DNA of 12,831 nt from Saprospiraceae bacterium (GCA_016787375.1 JAEUUM010000607.1:1-12831); one strand, 5' to 3'. Shown: positions 1 through 7,863, counted from the first letter of the stretch. Notes: generated by a model not told the origin, from the sequence alone. Made by a program: numbers and translations.

Positions 1-165
1 TGATATTTGCACCCGCCAACCGCTTACTGTTTTGTCCGGTGATTTATTGCTTTTCTCAAAATTCTGCATAAGTCGTGTTACATCAGGCTCCTCCTTAACA
101 ACCACTTGAGCATTTAACCTGCAACAAACAAAAAAAACTATAATAATACTTAAGAATGGTTTCAT
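1..165 (-). CDS. SPOR-domain-like exported protein, N-terminal part only
   Basis: This gene runs off the left edge; 55 codons are visible and the frame stays open. It starts at ATG 165-163 with a signal peptide: a Lys after Met, a hydrophobic run over residues 4-14, and a likely cleavage after the Leu-Asn-Ala at about residue 19, before Gln. A charged stretch follows, then Gly-Trp-Arg-Val-Gln-Ile at about residues 49-54. That resembles the first strand of a SPOR domain, which in small Bacteroidota proteins usually reads Gly-Tyr-Arg-Val-Gln-Ile. SPOR domains bind denuded peptidoglycan glycan strands, so a periplasmic cell-wall role is likely, but the rest of the domain is outside the window. 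The start overlaps the deoC stop in an ATGA junction, which implies translational coupling. The family call rests on few residues. Confidence 0.6.
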   Translation of the reverse strand, partial: MKPFLSIIIVFFVCCRLNAQVVVKEEPDVTRLMQNFEKSNKSPDKTVSGWRVQIS

Positions 166-836
166 AGTTGTTCCATTTTGAATTGATTCTGGATAATTGA
201 AACTGCAGAAGATGTTCCTAACCTTTGTGCACCTGCTTTGATAAGCTCATTTACTTGATGAAGGTTTCTAATTCCACCTGAAGCCTTAATTTTGATCTCT
301 GTATCAAGCTTTTTTCTAATTTTTAGAATTTCTTCGGTATTTACAACATAATCCATTACCAGCATTCCGGTTGATGTTTTTAAATAATCGGGGCGAAATT
401 TATTCAATATTTCAATAATTTTTTCTAATTGAATGTTATTTAACGAACCCGATTCAATAATTACCTTACTGATTATTGAATTTTCTCTACATATTTTTAT
501 TAAACTATCCAATTCAACTTCAACTAAGTCATACCGCCCTGAATGAAGATGTGAAAAATTGACAACAAAGTCCAGTTCATTTACACCTGCGGCTATAAGT
601 TCTTTGGTCTCAACAATTTTAGTTTTAGTATTTGTGTACCCGCATGGAAAACCAACAACTGAGCATATTTTTAAATCAGATTCTGAATATGTATCTCTTA
701 AATTCTGAACAATACTTGGAGGTACACACACAGTAGCAAAACCAAATTTAATAGCTTCCTCTGCAAGTTTGACAAAATCAAGACTTGTAGCATCGAATCT
801 CAATAAAGTATGGTCAAAATAGGGAGCAATGTTCAT
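162..836 (-). CDS. deoC: Deoxyribose-phosphate aldolase
   Basis: A cytoplasmic class I aldolase that cleaves 2-deoxy-D-ribose 5-phosphate to acetaldehyde and glyceraldehyde 3-phosphate in deoxynucleoside breakdown. At 224 residues it has normal length for short bacterial DeoC. Visible signatures are Asp-His-Thr at 8-10, Cys-Val-Pro-Pro at 37-40, the Val-Val-Gly-Phe-Pro segment at 60-64, Asn-Glu-Leu-Asp at 86-89 (Asp89 matches the catalytic Asp102 of E. coli), Lys-Thr-Ser-Thr-Gly at 153-157 (Lys153 is the expected Schiff-base lysine) and Lys-Ala-Ser-Gly-Gly-Ile-Arg at 184-190 (Lys184 matches the second active-site lysine). The start is supported by an AGGA-like ribosome binding site a few bases upstream. 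The gene begins 43 bp after the secA stop and overlaps the next gene by 4 bp, so it probably lies in a secA-deoC-SPOR transcript. No other deo genes are present. Confidence 0.96.
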   Translation of the reverse strand: MNIAPYFDHTLLRFDATSLDFVKLAEEAIKFGFATVCVPPSIVQNLRDTYSESDLKICSVVGFPCGYTNTKTKIVETKELIAAGVNELDFVVNFSHLHSGRYDLVEVELDSLIKICRENSIISKVIIESGSLNNIQLEKIIEILNKFRPDYLKTSTGMLVMDYVVNTEEILKIRKKLDTEIKIKASGGIRNLHQVNELIKAGAQRLGTSSAVSIIQNQFKMEQL

Positions 837-879
837 TGATTCCTACTAATTGAGTTTCGAAATTACCACTATCGGTATT

Positions 880-3800
880 TTACAGATCTTTACCATGACA
901 TTGTTTGTACTTTTTACCACTTCCACAAGGACAAGGATCATTTCGGCCTATTTTTTTCTCAGATCTGACAAAGGTTTCTACTTTTGCAGCTGTCTGTGCT
1001 CCTGAAGTTGCAGACGTTGCAGCTTTACGCATTGCTTCCTCTGTTTTATTGGTCGAGACTTTGCTCAGGTCTGTTTTGCTAACCTTGGCTTCTTCAATTC
1101 TTGATCCATCTTGAAACACAACTGTTCCTTTTAATAAGTAAGCTGAAATTTTTTCATTTATTTTTCCAATCAGACTTTGGAACAAGTTAAATGCCTCCAT
1201 TTTGTAGATTACCAAAGGATCTTTTTGTTCGAATGAAGCACTTTGTACCGAGTCCTTCAGTTCGTCCATGTTCCTCAAATGCTCCATCCATTCATCATCA
1301 ATGATAGCCAGAGTAATGGCTTTTTCAATTTCGGTTTTGATGGCTTTTCCGTTTGTTTTTACTCCGGACTCAAGGTCAGCAGATATTGAAAGTGGGTGGG
1401 TGCTGCCATCGGTGTAAGGTATAGATATCCGTTTGTATCTATGCCCTTCATTTTGGTATACATTTTTGATGATTGGGAGTAAAACTTCCCTGATTTTCTC
1501 AAATTTTCTGTGATAATAATCAAAAACTTCCTCCTGATATATGCTTAAAAGATCATTTCTGCTCGATCGCTCAAATGTATTTTGATCCAGTTCCGGATCA
1601 ATTCCCAGAATTTTAACAGAATCTTCTACGAATGCATCATAGTTATTAGTTGGCTTCGACATTTCAATTATCTGCTCAGACAGCGATATCAAGATGCTGT
1701 TGATGTCAACAGAAAGTCTTTCACCATCAAGGGCATGTTGACGTTTTCTGTATATAGCACCACGCTGTATATTCATTACATCATCATACTCTAGCAATCT
1801 TTTTCTGATTCCGAAATTGTTTTCCTCTACTTTTTTCTGAGCTCTTTCAATAGATTTTGTTACCATTGAATGCTGAATAACCTCGCCCTCTTTGTGGCCC
1901 ATTTTGTCCATCAATCCGGCAATTCTTTCGGAATGGAACAAACGCATGAGGTTATCCTCAAGTGACACAAAGAATGTTGAACTTCCTGGATCGCCCTGAC
2001 GCCCGCTTCTACCTCTCAACTGCCTATCAACGCGACGTGAATCATGTCTTTCTGTGCCTATGATAGCCAATCCTCCGGCTTGTTTTACAACATCGCCGAT
2101 TTTTATATCTGTTCCTCTACCTGCCATATTCGTGGCAATCGTAACTGCACCTGGTTGTCCTGCTTCTGCAACAACTTCCGCTTCACGTTGGTGTTGTTTT
2201 GCGTTCAGTACGTTGTGCTTGATACCCCTCATCTGAAGCATTCTGCTGAGTTTTTCAGAAATATCAACAGAGGTTGTACCAACCAACACCGGTCTTTGCT
2301 GCTGAGTCAGTTTTTCAATTTCATCTATAACAGCGTTGTATTTTTCCTTTGCTGTTTTGAAAACCAAATCTTCATTGTCTTTTCTTATTACCGGACGGTT
2401 TGTCGGAATTACCACCACATCTAATTTGTAGATGGTCCAGAATTCTCCGGCTTCTGTTTCAGCAGTACCGGTCATACCAGCAAGTTTGTGGTACATCCTG
2501 AAGTAATTCTGAAGTGTGATGGTAGCATAGGTCTGTGTTAAATCTCCGACTTTTACATTTTCCTTTGCTTCGATTGCTTGGTGTAATCCATCCGAGTATC
2601 TACGACCTTCCATCAGACGACCGGTTGATTCGTCAACAATTTTCACCTGACCATCAATAACAACGTATTCTTCGTCTTTTTCAAACAGGGTATATGCCTT
2701 AAGAAGTTGGCTGGAGCAATGTAATCTTTGCGATTTTACACTATACTCTCTTATCAGAGCCTCTTTTTGTTCAAGTATTTGCTCATCGGTTAAAGATTGA
2801 TTGCTTTCAATTTCCATTAGATTTGTTGCAAGATCAGGCATGATAAAGAAATGAGGGTCATCGCTCCCTTTTGCCATAAACTCTGCACCTTTGTCAGTTA
2901 ATTCAACATTTCGGTTTTTTTCATCAATTGTGAAGTAAAGGTCTGCATCAACCAGGTGCATGTTTTTATTATTCTCCTGCATGTAATGGTTTTCAGCTTT
3001 CTGAAGCAAAACTTTTACACCTTCTTCACTTAAAAACTTAATCAATGGCCTGTATTTTGGCAAGGCTCTGTATGCCCTGAGCAATGCCATACCAGCTTGG
3101 CCTTCTTCCACTCCAGTTTGACCGTCTTTAAATAACTGCCGAGCCTGTGAAAGCAATTCTGTCACAAGTTTTTTCTGGGTGTCAACAACTTTTTCAATTT
3201 TCGGCTTGAGCTCAACGTACTCTTCCTCGTCCATATGGTGTGCCACGGGACCTGAAATAATTAAAGGGGTTCTTGCATCATCAATCAATACTGAGTCAAC
3301 CTCATCAACCATAGCATAATGATGTTTTCGTTGAACCCTTTCTTCCGGACTTCTCACCATATTATCTCTTAGGTAATCAAAGCCAAATTCATTGTTTGTT
3401 CCGTAGGTGATGTCACATAAATAAGCCTGACGCCTTTCCTCTGAATGTGGTTTATACTTATCTATACAATCAATGGTCAAAAATAAAAATTCAAAGATCG
3501 GACCGATCCATTCGCTATCCCTTTTTGCAAGGTAGTCATTAACTGTAACCACGTGTACACCCTGACCGGATAAGCCGTTCAAAAATGCCGGTAAAGTCGC
3601 TACAAGTGTTTTACCTTCTCCGGTACCCATTTCAGCAATTTTGCCGTCATGCAAAACCATACCACCAATGAGTTGTACATCATAATGAACCATATTCCAG
3701 GTAATGTCACCACCGGCTGCTTTCCAAGAATTAGCATAAATGGCATTGTCACCGGTAATCTGAATATAAGGTTTTTTTGCTGCGAGATTACGGTCGTGAT

Positions 3801-4206
3801 CTGTAGCTTTAACTTCAATTTTTTCATTATTCGAAAATCGTTTTGCTGTTTCTTTGACCAATGCAAAAGCCTTAGGCAAAATCTCGAGCAATACCTCTTC
3901 GAGGTGGCTATCTCTTTCTTTTTTTAAGGAATCGACCTTATCGAACAGTAATTCTTTTTCATAAATATCTTCCTCAAGATTGGCCTGTTCATTGATTTTT
4001 GAAATTTCTTCATCGAAGTCGGCAAGGTAATCTTTGATGCGTGATTTCAATTGCAATGAAACAAGTCTTAGATCATTATGAGAAAGACCTGAAAGTGATT
4101 TTTCTTCTTCGTGAATTTTATCAACAACAGGCAAATAAGATTTTATATCCCGGTCATATTTTGTTCCGAACAATTTTGACAGGGTTTGAGTTAATTTTCC
4201 GAGCAT
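880..4206 (-). CDS. secA: Preprotein translocase ATPase SecA
   Basis: The motor ATPase that drives unfolded preproteins through SecYEG at the inner membrane. At 1,108 residues it is longer than E. coli SecA (about 900), as is usual in Bacteroidota. Order seen: an N-terminal region with an acidic helical insertion at about 60-105; Walker A Gly-Thr-Gly-Glu-Gly-Lys-Thr at 194-200; a DEAD-box equivalent reading Asp-Glu-Val-Asp at 301-304, followed by the SecA signature with Asp-Asp-Ala-Arg-Thr-Pro-Leu-Ile; a preprotein-crosslinking region with a lineage-type insertion at about 323-420; the second nucleotide-binding fold with Asn-Met-Ala-Gly-Arg-Gly-Thr-Asp and Arg-Gly-Arg-Ser-Gly-Arg-Gln-Gly-Asp; and a C-terminal zinc motif with Cys1092, Cys1094, Cys1103 and His1104. 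A Ser/Thr/Ala-rich linker precedes the zinc motif. It is the first gene of its apparent operon, with its own promoter upstream. I see no frameshift. Confidence 0.98.
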   Translation of the reverse strand: MLGKLTQTLSKLFGTKYDRDIKSYLPVVDKIHEEEKSLSGLSHNDLRLVSLQLKSRIKDYLADFDEEISKINEQANLEEDIYEKELLFDKVDSLKKERDSHLEEVLLEILPKAFALVKETAKRFSNNEKIEVKATDHDRNLAAKKPYIQITGDNAIYANSWKAAGGDITWNMVHYDVQLIGGMVLHDGKIAEMGTGEGKTLVATLPAFLNGLSGQGVHVVTVNDYLAKRDSEWIGPIFEFLFLTIDCIDKYKPHSEERRQAYLCDITYGTNNEFGFDYLRDNMVRSPEERVQRKHHYAMVDEVDSVLIDDARTPLIISGPVAHHMDEEEYVELKPKIEKVVDTQKKLVTELLSQARQLFKDGQTGVEEGQAGMALLRAYRALPKYRPLIKFLSEEGVKVLLQKAENHYMQENNKNMHLVDADLYFTIDEKNRNVELTDKGAEFMAKGSDDPHFFIMPDLATNLMEIESNQSLTDEQILEQKEALIREYSVKSQRLHCSSQLLKAYTLFEKDEEYVVIDGQVKIVDESTGRLMEGRRYSDGLHQAIEAKENVKVGDLTQTYATITLQNYFRMYHKLAGMTGTAETEAGEFWTIYKLDVVVIPTNRPVIRKDNEDLVFKTAKEKYNAVIDEIEKLTQQQRPVLVGTTSVDISEKLSRMLQMRGIKHNVLNAKQHQREAEVVAEAGQPGAVTIATNMAGRGTDIKIGDVVKQAGGLAIIGTERHDSRRVDRQLRGRSGRQGDPGSSTFFVSLEDNLMRLFHSERIAGLMDKMGHKEGEVIQHSMVTKSIERAQKKVEENNFGIRKRLLEYDDVMNIQRGAIYRKRQHALDGERLSVDINSILISLSEQIIEMSKPTNNYDAFVEDSVKILGIDPELDQNTFERSSRNDLLSIYQEEVFDYYHRKFEKIREVLLPIIKNVYQNEGHRYKRISIPYTDGSTHPLSISADLESGVKTNGKAIKTEIEKAITLAIIDDEWMEHLRNMDELKDSVQSASFEQKDPLVIYKMEAFNLFQSLIGKINEKISAYLLKGTVVFQDGSRIEEAKVSKTDLSKVSTNKTEEAMRKAATSATSGAQTAAKVETFVRSEKKIGRNDPCPCGSGKKYKQCHGKDL

Positions 4207-4222
4207 AATTAGTCATTTAAGA

Positions 4223-4240
4223 TTGCTTGCATTTAAGCAA
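4223..4240 (-). promoter_or_regulatory. Small inverted repeat in the secA leader
   Basis: A perfect 6-bp inverted repeat, TTGCTT and AAGCAA, separated by 6 bases, lies 17 bases upstream of the secA ATG and downstream of the likely promoter. It could form a small hairpin in the secA 5' untranslated region or be a protein binding site. It is AT-rich, so a hairpin would be weak, and there is no T-tract to make it a terminator. Function is unknown. Confidence 0.35.
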
Positions 4241-4255
4241 ACTGATTTTAAGAGT

Positions 4256-4264
4256 GCAAATATA
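4256..4264 (-). promoter_or_regulatory. Likely secA promoter -7 element
   Basis: On the minus strand this reads TATATTTGC, matching the Bacteroidota -7 consensus TAnnTTTG. It lies about 50 bases upstream of the secA ATG. No good TTG -33 box is visible at the usual spacing of about 19 bases, so the call rests on the -7 motif and its placement. It points away from the plus-strand promoter at 4291-4298, so the -33 regions of the two promoters would overlap. Confidence 0.5.
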
Positions 4265-4290
4265 CGATAAGTTTCTAGTGTTAATAGTTG

Positions 4291-4298
4291 TATCTTTG
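4291..4298 (+). promoter_or_regulatory. Likely promoter -7 element for the lipoprotein gene
   Basis: The sequence TATCTTTG matches the Bacteroidota consensus TAnnTTTG exactly and lies 53 bases before the ATG at 4352. About 19 bases upstream there is TTTC rather than a clean TTTG/TTG -33 box. It probably starts transcription of the lipoprotein and the overlapping T9SS cargo gene. Confidence 0.5.
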
Positions 4299-4351
4299 GC
4301 TGCACAATTCATTCCATTTTCGAAAAACGCATAAAATAATGTCACATTGTC

Positions 4352-5110
4352 ATGAAGCACAATAGTTTTTGCCAAACCGTCAATATTAACTTTTTAATTT
4401 TTGTAGCGGTACTTGTTTTATTAAGTGGTTGTGGGGCTAAAAAAATTGATTTAGAAGCCTATTATTATCCTATCGGCAAACTCAAACATGAAGGTCTGGT
4501 CTATGAGTACAAATCAGACAATATTAATATGGCACCTTCTTTTTGGTATTATGCTGCAGAGCAAATTCACGATACTACTTTGCTTTTAGGGCAAAACCTC
4601 AACCAGCAGTTTGAAGTTACCCAGCTCACCGTAGAGAGAAAAGTTAAAAACGGTATGTTGTTGATGAGTAACCGTATATTTATTCCGGATTCAACCGGAA
4701 AAAAGCAGCAGGTTGATGTAGAAATATTACAAAAAAATCTCTACCCATTCAGCGTTTCTGATACCAACGGCATCTTTTTATATAAAGTGAAGTGGATTTC
4801 AGGCAAAGACAAGCACACAACTGTGATTCGCAACAGAAGGTTTTTAGGTTTTGCTGACCTCGTTTACAAAAACAAACCCATTAAATGCGCAAAATTTGAA
4901 GTTAAGGAAAGGATTGAAGATTTTAAAGAAGGTTATATAGAATACCCATTTCATGGCTTTGAATATTATGGACTAAATATTGGACTACTCAAACTTGAGA
5001 AAATTGTAAACGCTAACCTGAAACTTTCTTATTACCTCAACGATATATTAACGGTAGATGAATTTGAGAAAAGATATAACACTGGTTTTGACCCTGCAAA
5101 AGCTAAATAA
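4352..5110 (+). CDS. Lipoprotein of unknown function
   Basis: A 252-residue protein with a clear lipoprotein signal: a short polar start, a hydrophobic run at about 14-24 and a Leu-Ser-Gly-Cys lipobox with Cys27 as the lipidation site. The mature part is about 226 residues, rich in Lys and aromatic residues, with alternating polar/hydrophobic stretches that suggest mostly beta structure and no further membrane segment. An aromatic cluster lies near residues 32-36 (Ala-Tyr-Tyr-Tyr-Pro) and another near 197-207. I do not recognise a family. Cys27 is followed by Gly-Ala-Lys, not an obvious Bacteroidota surface-export signal, so the final location (periplasmic or surface side of the membrane) is open. 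Its end overlaps the possible start of the downstream T9SS cargo by 53 bp, so the two are probably co-expressed and may act together; that link is inference. Confidence 0.85.
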   Translation: MKHNSFCQTVNINFLIFVAVLVLLSGCGAKKIDLEAYYYPIGKLKHEGLVYEYKSDNINMAPSFWYYAAEQIHDTTLLLGQNLNQQFEVTQLTVERKVKNGMLLMSNRIFIPDSTGKKQQVDVEILQKNLYPFSVSDTNGIFLYKVKWISGKDKHTTVIRNRRFLGFADLVYKNKPIKCAKFEVKERIEDFKEGYIEYPFHGFEYYGLNIGLLKLEKIVNANLKLSYYLNDILTVDEFEKRYNTGFDPAKAK

Positions 5111-6839
5111 TTTTAAAAGCAAACAAATCTTTATATTGTTGTTTTTAGGTATTAGTCTTTTAGCTGAAGCGCAAATACCTTCTCCTGACCTTTATTGTAT
5201 AAAGAATGACACGCTCCAATGGGCACCACCTAGTGTTACATGTGGTGCTGTCACGGGATATGAAATCTATTTTTCTGAGTTTAAGACAGGCCCCTACACC
5301 TTACTCACAACCATAACAGATTTGAGTAAATCTTTTTATTTTCATTCGACTTTCAGCAAGAACTATTATTATTACATGACAACGTTGGCCAATTGCCCGG
5401 GCCAGGTGTCTGAATCATCTGACACGCTTGACAATTTTGACCCTCCGGTTATACCCATTGAATCTGTAAATGTAGTAGGAGGGAAGAGCTTCCTTACTTG
5501 GAAAATACCAGTATCAAACAAACAACTTTCTTATATCATTTATCGGACCACCCCAAATGGTACTTTGCCGATAGATACAGTTAGCAACACAAATACATTT
5601 CTGGATATCAGTTCGAACCCTCAATCGAAATCAGAGTCTTATTACATCCTTTCGCTTGATTTGTGCGGAAATGCCAGTATATATGATCTTCCACATTATT
5701 CAATATACTCAGAGATAGCGCTTGATTATTGTAAACGAGAGCTCAAGGTCAAATGGACTAAATACCAAAATTGGGCCAATGGAGTAAAAGAATACCAAAT
5801 TTGGACGGGAATTAATGGTGCCTCCGCTACGGTAATTGATACAATTGATGCGGCCACCACAGAATATACACTTAAAAATCTTAAAAATGGAGATGATTTA
5901 TGTGTGTTTGTCAAAGCAGTGCAAGAACAAAACGGTATTACAGCTGCCTCCAATGAAAATTGTTTCAAGGTCAAAGTGATTGAACCTGTTGATTGGATTC
6001 AAGCTGTTTCTGCAGATGTTTTACCCGATAATAGTGTTGATTTAAAATGGGCCTGGAATGCAAATGCTGAAATAATGGATGCGAAAGTGAGTGAAGGTAA
6101 TACCACAGCTAACATCCAAAGCCCAACAAGTTATGCTTTCGTAGCTCCACCAACTACTCTAAATATCTATAATTTCACCGCCAAAAATCCATCTGTCTCT
6201 GCTGTACATTTTAAAATAGCCACTACCGATATTTGTAATGAGAAAAAAGAATCAGTGCCCATCAGCACGATTTTCCTTAGAGGAGCAGCCAATCAAGATA
6301 AGACAAATACTTTGAATTGGGAGTTTCCAGATCAAACAGGCCTTTTTGTAAAGAGTTACACCATCTATAAGGTCATAAATGGAGTTGAAACAATCTTGGA
6401 GACCAAATCATCTTCATTTTTGCAAATAGTTGATGAAGTAGATATAGATAACCCTGATGAGGAGAAAATATGTTATTATGTCCAGGCTGATGCGCAAGTA
6501 GAACTTGGAGATGGCAGTATTTTAGATCAAAAAATAAGATCAAATACGGTTTGCATAAACCAGTTTGCCAATTTATTCTTTCCGAATGCCATTGTCCCTG
6601 ATGGAATCAATAATGAATTTAGACCACTTTCCGTTTTTGCTCAGAATGCTGTTTATAATTTGGTAATATACGACAGATGGGGACAGAAAGTGTTCGAAAC
6701 CAATGATATCAACAAACCTTGGAAGGGTAAAAAGGGCAATGATGCTCTACCTGCAGGACTTTATGTTTATTACGCTAAGCTCACACAACCTAATGGACGA
6801 ATTGAAGAAAGAAAGGGGGATGTGATGTTGGTGAGATAG
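5058..6839 (+). CDS. Fibronectin-III-like protein with T9SS type B sorting domain
   Basis: A 593-residue secreted or cell-surface protein. The signal peptide has its hydrophobic core at about 24-36 and a likely cleavage after Ala-Glu-Ala at 36-38, before Gln. Five fibronectin-III-like modules follow, each marked by a B-strand tryptophan (Trp55, 148, 233, 331, 421), and most by a Tyr-x-Ile-Tyr/Trp strand (for example near 68-71, 159-162, 246-249, 434-437). Residues 505-593 form a gliding-motility/CHU_C type B domain with Phe-Pro-Asn-Ala, Ile-Tyr-Asp-Arg-Trp-Gly, Ala-Gly-Leu-Tyr-Val-Tyr-Tyr and a final Val-Met-Leu-Val-Arg. Such domains direct cargo through T9SS for surface attachment or release. 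Its hallmark loop is shortened to Pro-Asp-Gly instead of Pro-Asn-Gly-Asp-Gly. The start is uncertain: ATG 5058 overlaps the lipoprotein gene by 53 bp and gives an unusually long N-region. No later in-frame ATG precedes the signal core, so TTG 5088 is the main alternative. No catalytic domain is visible. Confidence 0.88.
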   Translation: MNLRKDITLVLTLQKLNNFKSKQIFILLFLGISLLAEAQIPSPDLYCIKNDTLQWAPPSVTCGAVTGYEIYFSEFKTGPYTLLTTITDLSKSFYFHSTFSKNYYYYMTTLANCPGQVSESSDTLDNFDPPVIPIESVNVVGGKSFLTWKIPVSNKQLSYIIYRTTPNGTLPIDTVSNTNTFLDISSNPQSKSESYYILSLDLCGNASIYDLPHYSIYSEIALDYCKRELKVKWTKYQNWANGVKEYQIWTGINGASATVIDTIDAATTEYTLKNLKNGDDLCVFVKAVQEQNGITAASNENCFKVKVIEPVDWIQAVSADVLPDNSVDLKWAWNANAEIMDAKVSEGNTTANIQSPTSYAFVAPPTTLNIYNFTAKNPSVSAVHFKIATTDICNEKKESVPISTIFLRGAANQDKTNTLNWEFPDQTGLFVKSYTIYKVINGVETILETKSSSFLQIVDEVDIDNPDEEKICYYVQADAQVELGDGSILDQKIRSNTVCINQFANLFFPNAIVPDGINNEFRPLSVFAQNAVYNLVIYDRWGQKVFETNDINKPWKGKKGNDALPAGLYVYYAKLTQPNGRIEERKGDVMLVR

Positions 6840-6916
6840 CAGATCCAGTATGTATCTATTACACCAAACCAGCGTTTTTGCCTGGAATCCTGATTTAAAA
6901 TGTTTGTTTTTTAGGC

Positions 6917-7846
6917 TTATTTTAGGTTTTTAAGTAAGTTAGGCAATTGTCTGATTGCAGCCAATTCTCTCATTTTTTCTGAAAACTCTGTAGCCGGAAC
7001 CCCATAATAAGCCTTACCGCCTTCAAGGTCTTTGGAAACTCCGGATTTACCTGAAACCACAACACCTTTTCCAATATGAAGGTTTTGTGCGACACCTACC
7101 TGACCGTATAATACAACATTGTCCTCTAATATTGATTTGCCACTAATGCCGGTTTGTGCTGCAATCAGACAGTTTTTTCCAACAACTACGCCATGTCCAA
7201 TATGAACCAAACAATCAATTTTACTTCCTGCACCTATGATGGTGTCACCCGATACTCCTCTATTAATGGTACAGTTTGCTCCAATATATACGTTATCTTC
7301 AATAATAACCCTTCCACAAGAATGCCATTTGTGATATACAGAATTAGCTTTTTTAAAATAAAATGCATCTGACCCAATAACAGTGCCTGATTGAATAATG
7401 CAATTTTGGCCAATTGTACTGTGACTGTAAATAACAGCATTTGCCTGAATATGTGTACCCGCACCTATTGTCACGTGATGACCTATAACTACCCCGGGTT
7501 CAATAATTGCTTCAGGGTGAATATTTGACTGATGACTAACAGGATGAATAAGCGCTTCAAAAGGAGAAAATTGCCGCACGAGGTAGTTATATGCTTCAAA
7601 AGGCTGATCACAAACCAGAAGAGTTTTTCCCGGAGGGCAATCTGTTTTTTCATTTAAAATGATTACTGTTGCTGCTGATTCAATGGTTTTTTTAAAATAT
7701 TTTACCACATCCACAAAAGCAACATCCCCGGGAGTGACTTTGTGAATTTCATTGATACCAGTAACCATTTGACTTTCATTGCCAATGATTTCCGCATCAA
7801 TCATTTTTGCAATTTCAACAACAGGGATGGGATTTTTAAATTTCAT
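6917..7846 (-). CDS. lpxD: LpxD-family acyltransferase (UDP-3-O-acylglucosamine N-acyltransferase-like)
   Basis: From ATG 7846-7844 the protein has 309 residues. LpxD uses acyl-ACP to N-acylate UDP-3-O-acylglucosamine in lipid A synthesis, in the cytoplasm. It begins Met-Lys-Phe as the family often does, then has a uridine-binding N-terminal domain to about residue 95 with the Asn-Glu-Ile-His...Pro-Gly-Asp segment. A left-handed beta-helix of hexapeptide repeats rich in Ile-Gly, Val-Ile-Gly and Ile-Gly-Ala-Gly follows at about 108-270, then a C-terminal helix. The expected catalytic His is His218 in the Ile-Gly-His-Gly motif. The frame stays open to 7963, but family length and the -7 box at 7864-7871 argue against a longer protein. 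It resembles the shorter Bacteroidota LpxD paralogue (about 310 residues), so the exact acceptor is less certain than the fold. It faces the T9SS cargo gene tail to tail across 77 bp that hold no clear terminator. Confidence 0.88.
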   Translation of the reverse strand: MKFKNPIPVVEIAKMIDAEIIGNESQMVTGINEIHKVTPGDVAFVDVVKYFKKTIESAATVIILNEKTDCPPGKTLLVCDQPFEAYNYLVRQFSPFEALIHPVSHQSNIHPEAIIEPGVVIGHHVTIGAGTHIQANAVIYSHSTIGQNCIIQSGTVIGSDAFYFKKANSVYHKWHSCGRVIIEDNVYIGANCTINRGVSGDTIIGAGSKIDCLVHIGHGVVVGKNCLIAAQTGISGKSILEDNVVLYGQVGVAQNLHIGKGVVVSGKSGVSKDLEGGKAYYGVPATEFSEKMRELAAIRQLPNLLKNLK

Positions 7847-7863
7847 TTCTCTAAAAAATTTGT

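Noticed and set aside
2044..2424. Open frame of 126 codons on the plus strand, antisense to secA
   Set aside because: It lies wholly inside the conserved secA coding region; the translation is Cys- and Phe-rich with no recognisable domain, as expected for an antisense shadow.
3600..3927. Open frames of about 90 codons in other frames over the secA ATPase region
   Set aside because: Both overlap conserved SecA motifs and have no start context or family resemblance.
6840..6916. Possible terminator between the Fn3 cargo gene and lpxD
   Set aside because: Only weak pairings exist (a 4-bp CCAG/CTGG and a 5-bp AGATA/TATCT with long loops), without a suitable T-tract next to the stem.
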